A stretch of DNA of 64,000 nucleotides from the NCBI GenBank assembly GCA_947623455.1, contig OX392534.1, positions 32,672,926-32,736,925 of the forward strand, written 5' to 3'. Source of the DNA: Mimachlamys varia (lineage: Eukaryota > Mollusca > Bivalvia > Pectinida > Pectinidae). Positions 38,703 to 49,205 of this stretch are shown piece by piece; within the stretch, counting starts at the first letter, position 1, and each line of letters opens with the position of its first letter. Made by a program: the position numbers and the translations under genes. The notes beneath the pieces are model-generated. The model saw only the letters and a list, made by a program, of their open reading frames with translations, made no database searches and was not told the DNA's origin.

Positions 38703-39895
38703 TATACCAATGATTACAGTAAGGATCTATGATCGAAGTATACCGATAATTACGGTAAGGATCTATGATCGAAATATACCGATAATTACAGTAAGGATCT
38801 ATGATCGAAGCATACCGATAATTACAGTTAGGATCCGTGATCGAAATATACCGATAATTGCAGTTAGGATCTATGATCGAAGTATACCGATAATTACGGT
38901 AAGGATATGTGATCGAAGTATAAATGGTCTAGAAGCTTATGCTTATACAGATTGAAGATCTAGCCCCAGGATCATAAAACAATCTTAAGTCTAAGTTTGA
39001 CTTAAGTTTTGACCTAGCAAATCACAATTAAAGTTACAAAAAGTAACGCCATACTTGATTGGCTAAACACAAACTTAAGTCTGAAATTGTTTTATGATCT
39101 CGGGGCCAGGTAAATCAGTACGGTAATTACGGTAAGGATTTGTGATCGAAGTATACCGATACTTACGGCAAGGATCTGTGATCGAAGTATAGCGATAATT
39201 ACAGTTAGGATCTGTGATCGAAGTATACCGATAATTACGGTAAGGATTTGTGATCTAAATATACCGATAATTTCGGTAAGGATCTGTGATCTAAGTATAC
39301 CGATAATTACGGTATGGATCTATGATCGAAATATACCGATAATTACGGTAAGGATCTGTGATCTAAGTATACCGATAATTACGGTATGGATCTATGATCG
39401 AAATATACCGAGCATTACGGTAATGATATGTGATCGAAGTATACCGATAATTACGGTATGGATCTATGATCGAAGTATACCGATAATTACGGTAAGGATC
39501 TGTGATCGAAGTATAACGATAATTACGGTAATGATCTGTGATCGAAGTATACCGATAATTACGGTAAGGATCTATGATCGAAGTATACCGATAATTACAG
39601 TTAGGATCTGTGATCGAAGTATACCGATAATTACGGTAAGGATATGTGATCGAAGTATACCGATAATTACAGTAATGATCTGTGATCAAAGTATACCGAT
39701 AATTACAGTAATGATCTGTGATCAAAGTATACCGATAATTACAGTAATGATCTGTGATCAAAGTATACCGATAATTACAGTAATGATCTGTGATCAAAGT
39801 ATACCGATAATTACAGTAATGATCTGTGATCAAAATATATCGATAATTACGGAAGGATCTGTGATTAAAGAAAACCGATAATTACGGTAAGTGTG
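38703..39895. repeat. 36-bp satellite block after module G
   Basis: 36-bp monomers with foldback copy 9 (38961-39108). At 39.66-39.84 kb five consecutive monomers carry the AGTAATGATCTGTGATCAAA version almost without change, a locally homogenised run. Confidence 0.93.
38961..39108. repeat. 148-bp foldback element, copy 9
   Basis: The left end is TAGCCCCAGG, as in copy 1, and the flanking hairpin is also in the copy 1 form. This agrees with the shared right flank of modules A and G. Confidence 0.8.
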
Positions 39896-39922
39896 ATCGC
39901 AATCATCGTCGGAAACCCACGG

Positions 39923-39968
39923 TACACTTCTCTGACGCATGCATAGATACAAGCGTCAGAGAAGTGTA
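39923..39968. repeat. Perfect 16-bp stem hairpin
   Basis: TACACTTCTCTGACGC at 39923-39938 is followed by a 14-base loop containing ATGCAT and then by its exact reverse complement at 39953-39968. It lies in non-satellite sequence at the edge of the diverged region. It is too short for a MITE; a transcribed hairpin or cruciform site is possible. Confidence 0.75.
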
Positions 39969-40069
39969 ATATATAGATAAATATGGCAAAGATCTGCGAT
40001 AGTTACTGTCAAGGCCAGCGATCAAAGCAAAAAGATCTGCGATCGAAGTATTAAGATCTATTGTCGAAG

Positions 40070-40500
40070 TATACATAGTTGCGGTAACCATCAAGCCTTT
40101 TGTCCTATCCACTGTTTATATGTCTTTATGGACACCGATTTATCATTATACGTAATCGTCAGTAGAAATAATTAAAGCAGACAATATTTGTATGTAACAT
40201 TTAATCAATCAATTAAATTGATGTTTTAAATGCTTATTTAAAATACACAAAGTCGTCTGGCAATGTCCATGATGTCCATATCATACGGAAGAGCTCCTAA
40301 ACGTCTTCCTATTATTATGTCCGTCCAGAATCGCGCTGGTTGGACACTTATGTCCGTCCAGCATCGTGCTGGTTTTACTATACCATTGGTAGGCGAAAAT
40401 GTGTTGACTTAGATCTCTGATGAAACTAAACCTATTATCAAATAACGGATCTCCATAAAGACAGTTTACAAATGAATAGGATGAGGATCTTTGTGATCTA
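40070..40500 (-). repeat. Diverged, truncated module relic 1
   Basis: Contains the module's left part: the AT-rich end, CTGGCAATGTCCATGATG, the GGAAGAGCTCCTAAACGTC block and two 33-bp-like units. The 144-codon ORF and CRE region are absent; after the minisatellite comes unrelated sequence (ACTATACCATTGGTAGGCG). A second relic with the same structure lies about 760 bp further on. Confidence 0.7.
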
Positions 40501-40790
40501 ATTATACCGATAATTACGGAAAGATCTGTGATCAAAGTATACCACTAATTACGGTACGGATCTGTGATCGAAGTATACCGATAATTGCGGTACGGATCTG
40601 TGATCGAAGTATTACGATAATTGCGGAAAGATCTGTGATCAAAGTATACCGATAATTACGGTACGGATCTGTGATCGAAGTATACCGATAATTACGGTTA
40701 GGATCTGTGATCGAAGTATACCGATAATTACGGTAAGGATCTGTGATCGAAGTATACCGATAATTACGGTAAGGATATATGATAGTTACG
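40501..40790. repeat. Short, degenerate 36-bp satellite block
   Basis: About eight diverged 36-bp monomers between the two module relics, including GGAAAGATC and GCGGTACGG variants. Confidence 0.85.
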
Positions 40791-40849
40791 GTAAAGGCCA
40801 GCGATCAAAGTATAAAGATCTGTGATCGAAGTATTAAGATCTATTGTCG

Positions 40850-41280
40850 AAGTATACATAGTTGCGGGGCAACCATCGAGCCTTTTGTCCTATCCACTGT
40901 TTATGTGTCTTTATGGACACCGATTTATCATTATACTTTATCGTCAGTAGAAATAATAAAAGCAGACAATACTTGTATGCAACATTTAATTAATCAATTA
41001 AATTGATGTTGTAAATGCTTATTTAAAATACACAAAGTCGTCTGGCAATGTCCATGATGTCCATATCATACGGAAGAACTCCTAAACGTGTTTTTATATA
41101 TCCAACCAGAATCGTGCTGGTTTGACTATTATGTCCGTCCAGCATCGCGCTGGTTGTACTATACCATTGGTAGGCGAAAATGTGTTGACTTAGATCTCTG
41201 ATGAAACTTAACCTATTATCAAATAACGGATCTCTGTAAAGACAGTTTACATAGGAATAGGATGAGGATCTTTGTGATCT
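40850..41280 (-). repeat. Diverged, truncated module relic 2
   Basis: A paralogue of relic 1 with the same unusual right part (ACTATACCATTGGTAGGCG and then AACGGATCTCTGTAAAGACA). The two relics therefore arose by duplication of an already truncated module. On the minus strand the conserved block still reads RLGVLPYDMDIMDIARRL. Confidence 0.7.
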
Positions 41281-42094
41281 AATTATACCGATAATTACGG
41301 AGGAAATATCTGTGATCAAAGAATACCGATAATTACTATAAGAATAGGTGATTAAAGTTAACTGATAAATACGATAAAGATCTGTAATCAAAGTTTACAG
41401 ATAATTACTGTTACGATCTGTGATCGAAGAATATCGATAATTGCAATAGGAATATGTGATTGAAGTATATCGATAATAACGTTAAGATCTATGTTCAAAC
41501 AATACTTATACAGACAATTACTGTAAGGATCTGTGATCGAAGTATACCGATAATTACTGTAAGGATCTGTGATCGAAGTATACCGATAATTACTGTAAGG
41601 ATCTGTGATCGAAGTATACCGATAATTACTGTAAGGATCTGTGATCGAGGTGTACCGATAATTACGGTAAGGATCTGTGATCGAAGTATACCGATAATTA
41701 CGGTAAGGATCTGTGATCGAAGTATACCGATAATTACGGTAAGGATCTGTGATCGAAGTATACCGATAATTACGGTAAGGATCTGTGATCGAAGTGTACC
41801 GATAATTACGGTAAGGATCTGTGATCGAAGTATACCGATGATTACTGTAAGGATCTGTGATCGAAATATACCGAAAATTGTGGTAAGGTCCGGTAATCTA
41901 AGTTTACGGATAATTACGGAAAGGATCTGTGATCTAAGTTTACCGATAATTACGGATATGTGAAATGAGTAAACCAATAATTACGGTTAGGATCTGTGCT
42001 CAAAGTATACCGATAATTACGGTAAAGATCTGTGATTAAAGTATACCGATAATGACGGTGAAGTTGGTTTTTTTTTATTAAAGTATACTGATAA
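41281..42094. repeat. 36-bp satellite block, degenerate at both ends
   Basis: The centre (41.5-41.86 kb) is regular 36-bp satellite; both ends are diverged. It stops at the retroelement insertion, where a monomer is cut after CTGATAA. Confidence 0.9.
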
Positions 42095-44645
42095 GCCACA
42101 CACTTGATGTGGTCATAACAAGGGAAGAAAACTTTGTCATTCATGGAGCGATTTCAGTTATTGATCCATGTCTAAGTGATGTAAAGGGAAACCCCTCTGG
42201 TGATCATTTTGCTTTCCGAGCACCACTGAATTGTAGAAGGCCAGCTCGTATCAGGAAAAAGGTGAGCTTCCGGAAATTCCGCGAAATTTCGATACCAGAT
42301 TTCAACAACGATATCCAGTCTTCTTCTGCCCTTCAATCTACCGAAGGTGGCGTTGATGAACTTGTTGAAGCATACACGTCTGGTATAAAAGCCCTTATTG
42401 AAAAGCATGCACCTCTACAAACAAAGGTGATCACCATGAGACCTAAATCCCCGTGGTACAATGAAAATCTACGCGAGGAAAAACAGAATCGCAGAAAAGC
42501 AGAAAGACGTTGGCGAAGGACCAAATTGGCCGTTCACCATCAGATTTATAGGGACCAATGTTGGTTAGTTGGTTCACTTCTCGTTCAATCGAAGAAGACT
42601 TATTATTCAGAAAAGATCGAAGAATGTGGTAAGGACACCAGGCAGCTTTTTAGACTCACAAAAGCGCTAATGGGTCAAAAAGGTGAAATCATCCTGCCAA
42701 GCTGTACAACTGACAAAGACTAGTCAAACAAGTTCAGCGATTTCTTTCTGAATAAGATCAACACGATCAGGAGAAACATTGACGAAGTGAATTCGACAAC
42801 TGACAACGATGTATCTGTCATGAGTGCTGACATTCAATTTGACGGGGAACCATTGTCAAAGCTCACTCCAACAACTCCGGATGAACTACGCAGAATCATT
42901 CAGACATCGCAATCAAAATCCTGTGAGCTTGACCCGCTTCCAACAGACCTTCTGAAAAAATGTCTTGAAACACTGCTTCCTTTGATTACCTCAATCATGA
43001 ACAAATCATTGGTTGAGTCAAAGGTTCCATTGTGTTTCAAGAAAGCACATGTAAGACCATTGCTGAAGAAGCCTGGATTGGATAAGGAGGAGTTGAAGAA
43101 CTACCGTCCAGTGTCAAATTTGCCTTTTCTGTCTAAGATCTTGGAGAAGGTTGTGTCCCGGCGTTTAGAGGCCCATCTCCATGCAAACAGTCTCCATGAC
43201 AACCTGCAATCGGCCTATTGCATGGGACACTCAACAGAGACGGCCCTCCTACGTGTGCATAACGACATAGCTTCTGCATTGGATAACAAGTGCAGAGCGG
43301 TGCTCGTCATGCTAGACTTGTCAGCTGCATTCGACGTCATTGACCATAGCATACTCCATAAACGTCTGGAGTATTCGTATGGAGTGACTGACGACGCATT
43401 ATGCTGGATACAGTCCTATCTAGGTGATCGACGGCAGTGTATTGCTATCGGATCTTCTGTTTCACGTGACAGCATGCTGGATTATGGGGTTCCTCAAGGG
43501 TCGGTGTTAGGACCCCGTAAATACTGCATGTATTCAAAACCAATCGGTGGGATTTGTCATAGACATAACCTTTGCTATCATTGTTATGCTGATGACACAC
43601 AGATTTACATGGTCATCAGACCACAGGACAGCTGGGACACCGTATCAGAAAATCTGGAAGCTTGTCTGACAGACATCAGAAGCTGGATGAATGCCAACAT
43701 GCTAAAACTAAATCAGGAAAAGACGGAACTGACCGTCTTTTCTCCAAAGTGTAAGCAATCAACGGCTCTCCAGCTCAAGGTCGGAACAAGTACTGTAGAG
43801 GCTGTCCCAACTGTTAAAAATCTAGGGGTGTACTTTGATAATTCACTGAACATGGAGAAACAAGTGAATGCTATCGCCAAATCCTGTTACTACCAGATCA
43901 GGAACATCGGCTGTATACGGCAGTTTATAACTGCCGATGCATGCAAGATTTTGGTTCATTCACTTGTTACCTCACGGCTGGACTATGGAAATGCCCTACT
44001 CTGTGGTATATCTGACAAATTGACAAGTCGCCTACAGAAAGTCCAGAACACGGCAGCACGTCTCGTTTCTCGGGTTAGAAAGAGAGAACACATCACTCCT
44101 GTTCTGTATTCATTGCACTGGCTACCTGTGCAATACAGGTCACAATACAATATCTTGGTATACACATACAAGGCACTTGATGGAACAGCTCCCCCGTACA
44201 TACGGGAGCTAGTTACCCTGTATCAGCCGTCACGATCACTGAGGTCGAAGACAGAATCATTGTTGTGTGTCCCAAAATCTCGTACTGTGACCTATGGAAA
44301 CCGGTGTTTTGGGAAAGTTTCGGCCACGTTGTGGAATAGATTACCATCCGCTATCCGAAAAACAAATACTCTGGCCAAATTCAAGAAACTTCTGAAGACG
44401 TACCTTTTCACGTCTGCATATTAGGGACAACTTAGACGTCATGTATATACTGACATTCGTTTATCTACAGTAGATGTAGTTCGTATTTATATGCAATTTT
44501 TTATATTATCACATTAGCTTAGAGTGTAATAACTTCTTTATTTATGCAGTGTAAGTATCAAATTATTATCTACATGTTGTGAAGCGCTTTAGAGTAATTT
44601 TACAAATTATATAGAGCGCTATATAAATGTTGTATATTATTATTA
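42095..44645 (+). mobile_element. 5'-truncated CR1-like non-LTR retrotransposon inside a satellite monomer
   Basis: The left border interrupts a monomer after GTATACTGATAA and the right border resumes with TTACGGTAAGGATC, so the host monomer is only split. The element starts within the end of the endonuclease domain (HTLDVVITR), includes the reverse transcriptase, and ends with a 3'UTR carrying GCGCTATATAAATGTTG and an ATT-type microsatellite tail rather than poly(A), as in the CR1/L2 group. Its 5' part (ORF1 and most of the endonuclease) is missing. Confidence 0.88.
42097..44424 (+). pseudogene. CR1-like ORF2 fragment: endonuclease end and reverse transcriptase, one in-frame stop
   Basis: One reading frame runs through the element, with a single TAG at 42721-42723; the part after it, 42787-44424 (545 codons), contains the polymerase. 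Visible motifs: end of the endonuclease (SGDHFAF), RT fingers (KNYRPVSNLPFLSKILEKV), motif A LDLSAAFD (about residue 183 of the second part), motif B PQGSVLGP (about 236), catalytic YADD (about 267), and the CR1-type C-terminal region (HITPVLYSLHWLPVQYR). The RT catalytic residues are intact, but the 5' truncation and the TAG make it non-autonomous. A CR1-group call fits the C-terminal motif; the exact clade is not resolved by eye. Confidence 0.88.
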
Positions 44646-44876
44646 TTACGGTAAGGATCTATGATCGAAGAATACCGATAATTACGGTAATGATCTATGA
44701 TCGAAGAATACCGATAATTACGGTAATGATCTGTGATTGAAATATATTGATACTTACGGTAAGGATCGGTGATCGAGGTGTACCATTAATTACGGTAAGG
44801 ATCTGTGATCTAAATATATCGATGGTTACTGGAAAGGCCAACAATCAAAGAATAAAATCTTTGGTCGAAGTATAAA
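44646..44876. repeat. 36-bp satellite block between the retroelement and module H
   Basis: Continues the monomer split by the retroelement; about five units, then the usual degenerate GGTTACTGGAAAGGCCA sequence before module H. Confidence 0.9.
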
Positions 44877-45910
44877 GATCTATGACCCAGGAATAAAGAT
44901 CTACGATCGAAGTATAAATAATATTAAAATAATAAAAGCAGACCAAAAATAATACGTAACATTTAATCAGTATGTTTTTATATACATATTCAAAATACTC
45001 AAAGTCCTCTGGCAATGTCCATGATGTCCATATCATAAGGAAGAGCTCCTAAACGTCTTCCAGTGTCCGTCCAGCATCGCGCTGTTTGGACTCCTATGTC
45101 CGTCCAGCATCGCGCTGTTTGGACTCCTATGTCCGTCCAGCATCGCGCTGTTTGGACTCCTATGTCCGTCCAAAATCGCGCTGTTTGGACTCATTTTTGC
45201 TGCAGATCATTACTGTCTTTTAGAAAAATGTCCGTCCCATCTATATTCTTCAGACAATTATTCCCTTACGCCTTCGTCCACTTCGGACGACGAACAAATT
45301 TTGCACACCATATGCTTCCGAAAACGACGAATCAAATTGGTAAGCCTGGACGGAGATTTTTTTGTAGAAGAACAGGAAGTAGCAGACGGCGACGGAGCTG
45401 GCAGTGGGCTAAGCAAAGGTCTGGCTCCAGCCGGAAGTGGAGTTGGAGGTGGTGGTGGCGGACACGGATACATTGGGTCATTGTCCCTGATCCAACACAT
45501 TCCTCTCATGTCCCGTTTCCAGTGGGGGAAGGTGAACAAAATCTTCAATCCACGTGGTGGTGGATCAACTCCCAAGCGGTAATACTTCTTGCCAAGGGGA
45601 ACTTGTGGTGGCATATCTTTCATTTCTTCTTCGTCCATGTAAGGATGGATTTTTGGTGATCTTCGACATTTCAGGAAACCAAAACAACCCATGATAAAGT
45701 CTTGAGAAATTGTGCGTGTGTTTGTTGATGTTCAGGAAAATCAATTATGACGTCAAAATATCAGCTTAGAAACAAGCTCAATTGTGACGTCACGAAATAA
45801 ATCTCGTATACAGCGTGATTTGAGGTACAGACAGGAAACAAGTAATGCAATCGTGTACACTTGACCAACGAAATCACAGTTTTTGGGGAACGCAATTGAA
45901 ATTAAACAAT
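44877..45910 (-). repeat. Module H: repeated cassette, copy 8 (right-most)
   Basis: Same organisation as module A; 4 minisatellite units (about 45,061-45,192). CRE-like TGACGTCA sites are about 45,745-45,790. It is the last copy; the satellite does not resume after it except for a relic near 46.2 kb. Confidence 0.87.
45258..45692 (-). CDS. Module ORF, copy H: hypothetical 144-aa MGC-start protein
   Basis: Intact 144-codon copy from the right-most and more diverged module. It keeps the MGCFGFLKCRRSPK start, the proline-rich centre and the basic C-terminal segment. Replacements include KDMPPQ for K(G/D)IPPQ, NDPMYPC for NDPIYPC, and SSSEVDEGVRE at the end. That the ORF stays open at the edge of the domain is mild support for a real gene. 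Confidence 0.5.
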   Translation of the reverse strand: MGCFGFLKCRRSPKIHPYMDEEEMKDMPPQVPLGKKYYRLGVDPPPRGLKILFTFPHWKRDMRGMCWIRDNDPMYPCPPPPPPTPLPAGARPLLSPLPAPSPSATSCSSTKKSPSRLTNLIRRFRKHMVCKICSSSEVDEGVRE

Positions 45911-46179
45911 AACCTTCACGTTCAAGTAAGATAGCTTTATTTATCTCTTGATACAGTAATGTAAAATATTTTGAAAATATTTATAGATGCGAAACATTTA
46001 TTTTGTTGGTAATTATGGCGTTACGAATGTTTGTTTAAATTGAAACAATTTGCCCGCGTCACTCAAACAAGTCGGATGACAATGGTTGTGACATATGAGT
46101 CTACATAATGGTAAGGTGGTACTGGACAATCACCGATGAAATTTAACCAATGATTATGATGTAGATCTCGGTAACATAA

Positions 46180-46262
46180 CTTTACCGATAAATCATTACG
46201 GTAAGGTCTGTGATTGAAGCGCATTGTACGTTTATACCGATAATTACAGTGTTGGTGTACTG
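46180..46262. repeat. Isolated relic of the 36-bp satellite
   Basis: About two diverged monomers (ACCGATAAATCATTACGGTA and TATACCGATAATTACAGT) stand alone 270 bp beyond module H. They suggest the array once extended further to the right. Confidence 0.7.
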
Positions 46263-48047
46263 CAAGGTTCTGTACTTGGTCCATAATTGTTTTATTTCAC
46301 ATATAATACGTGTAGTTCTACTGTTCTCGGCTTCAAGGCAATGCCACCATCAAACAAGAGAGAAAGCCCACTGATACGATTAAAAATAAAATACATTGTA
46401 GGAATAGAATAGAACGTGACACACTGCATTTCAATATTTCACAATTTTTCTTTGATGGTTGTTTACAATGAGCTGAATGAATTATTGTTAATATTAGTTT
46501 TTCTTCGGGAAATGTAGAGAAAGAGATAGCTAGAAAGAAAAAACAAATATAGATTGCTTAGAACGTTGTGAGAACTTGTACCTTATCCTTTTGATTGTTC
46601 GGGTAAAAAGTTGGCATCGCCATTCAGATTTGAAACAGAGGTCAAATTCGTCATTGAAAGTGTTCTGGAAAGACAACGGAACATGAGATATAGACCCACG
46701 TAAGAATATTTCCAGAAAGATGTGTGAAATAAATGCTAATAGATTGCGCAAAAAAAAAATCTGTGACTGTTTTTACACAACTGCAGGTCATTAAACAATT
46801 TGGTTGAGTTACAATTACCGACAAATGAAGCCGCTCAATGCTTCATTTTGTCATTTTTTTTTGACCATCATAAAATTCAACAATTTAATTCTATGATCTT
46901 TGTTGTATTTTTTCAAATGTCAATACTATCGCCTCAATGGTCCCTTTATTGACAAAACTTAACACCATATGTAGCATGTTAGGAATTGATATTCAAGTAC
47001 ATTACATGTATACACAATATTGGAATTAACTTGATTAATGAATACAGTAGAAAGTGGTCGGGCGTTACCTTAACGGAAAGGAGTTGACATTTGACTCATT
47101 GCTGCCACATTGGCCCTAAGAGTGGGAGCCCGCCTGTCTGTTTGGGGCAAGTTTCTCCAGAGGCTTGCAAAACATGGAATACCTGTACTATGATGATGAA
47201 TTTTTAAATTGAGTATTTAAAATCCATTTCACGGAGTCAAATTCGGAATAATTTTTTGGGAAAATCCAAATGTTGCCTTGTTTTGGAATGGCACTTTTTT
47301 CGCCGAAAATACGGTTTTGGTTTTGGGGCAAATTTCTTTAGAGACTTCTGATAATCAGAAGCATTTCATATTTGTATTACAGTGCTGATTTCGGAAATGA
47401 CAATTTTATAGGGTTCGACATCTACACTGTATATTGTATCTAATGGCATCAATTAATTTTCATGTATTCGCACTTAGATCGTTTTTTATTCAAATCAAAC
47501 GCTAGGCTTGCCAATTTTATCACAATTGTACTACAATGCTGCAGTTTGCAGTCAGGATTCTTAAGGATTTCAGCATCCATGAAATTTAGTAAGATTTGGA
47601 ATTCATCCTTTTCATTAAACCTATTCAGAGTTTATGGCTTACACATTTTCAACGAACATGTTGTTGCTCTCTTATTACTCCCCATTCATTATAGGAAAGT
47701 GGTAAGCCTGGTCTATTTATAGTCCTCACTTGGACAACTCTGGATATTGACTGGACAAGCATTATACTAGTTTGACCTATGACCTCTTTACAATGACCTT
47801 TTACCTGAAGGCTACAATCAAATGTATGACAGCCTTTGCATAGTGCAAATATCTTAGAAGTTTCATCAAATAATTGTTACTGATAAAGTAGTAATAATAT
47901 ATACAGGATATAGACATTTAACTTCTTGCCTAAAAATTTAAAGAAATATATTGACTTTTGACCTATATGACCTTGACAATGACATTTCAAGGAGCAGATC
48001 CGTGTGTGGTGCCGGTTGGAGGTTGTTCGTTGGGTAGTTGCCGGCAC

Positions 48048-48191
48048 AGTTGCTTGAGTTTCTGTCAGTAAATAATAAATAAATATGTGTGAAATGAGCC
48101 TCCCATTACAGTAATGTATTCTGTAATGGGCCGCGGCTCCATATATAATTATATAAACATTTTTCATATACTGACAGAAACTCAAGCAACT
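48048..48191. mobile_element. 144-bp MITE-like element with perfect 23-bp inverted ends
   Basis: The left arm 48048-48070 begins AGTTGCTTGAGTTTCTG; the right arm 48169-48191 is its exact reverse complement. A second palindrome lies inside (48102-48130, CCCATTACAG...CTGTAATGGG). There is no coding capacity. No clear target-site duplication was seen by eye. Confidence 0.75.
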
Positions 48192-49205
48192 TTGGTTGCC
48201 AGGTACTAGCAGTTTTTTCCCCAGGAAGTCTGTCTTTCCTCCACCACCGCCAAATATGGCACAGCCTTAAATTACCATAGCAAATATTAGGACATAAAAC
48301 ACAACAAGTATCAGGTTTACATTGGGCATTCAGTGAAAGAAAATTTGATTTTTCTTGATAGTATTTGAAAATTAAAAGATTTTTATCACCCCCTTTCACC
48401 AAAAGGGAGATATTAATTTGGGTTTGTCATTCCGTCTGTCCTCTGTCAGGCTTCGTTTCGGTGCAATAATGGCAACAAATATTGTCCGATTTTCTTGAAA
48501 CTTGGTTACAATGTTAAATGTAACCACTTTTGGCAGACATGATTTGGCGGAGTTATGGCCCCTTGATTAAACGTTTCCGTGCAATCACGGCAACAATATG
48601 ATCCAATTTCTGTGTATAAGGCTTTCCATTTCCAAGCAATACATCTTGTGTGGACAACAGCATGAAAATTACATGTTTCAACCTAACCTCAAAATATTTT
48701 ACCTACAATATGATTGTATATATAATTAATTAGCCCCTTACCAAAGGAGGGAAAGAAGGGGATATAAATTCTACGAATAAGCTTGTTTTTTCAGCTATGT
48801 AGACTAGAAAACTATGCTCAATATGTATACACAATAGATTGACTTGGCATACCGGAGCAAAGATTACACCTTTGGGTGAGGGAACCCATACTTTTGTAAT
48901 CTTATCTAACGCCATGTGTGATTTAATGTGTTCCTATCACGAGTTCTATTTTTCATTTCAGCTCGTCTTAAGATTGAATTCATGTTGTCGTGAAGAAGGC
49001 TTACAAGTGGATGGTCTTCCGTAAACATGACGAAATATTGATTGAAATTAAAATAAAAAATGTCTTTTAAACAATAAATGTCCAATTAATTAGTTTAAGC
49101 TAATGTTTTCTTTTAATATCATGTTCCGGTTAATATCATGTTTTCCTCGGACAAATGAGAAGTGATATTAAGCGGAGTCTACTGCATTGACAACGCAACA
49201 ACAAC

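Larger units (their letters stand above)
45911..49205. other. Intergenic sequence without a supported gene
   Basis: AT-rich sequence with scattered short open frames, none with recognisable motifs. It holds a satellite relic (46180-46262), an inverted-repeat element (48048-48191), and dispersed-repeat-like text near 48.4-48.6 kb (GGCGGAGTTATGGCCCCTTG) of a kind I associate with bivalve genomes. Confidence 0.6.

Noticed and set aside
47462..47722. 86-codon open frame in the intergenic region
   Set aside because: No motif, no splice context, and a length expected by chance in AT-rich DNA.
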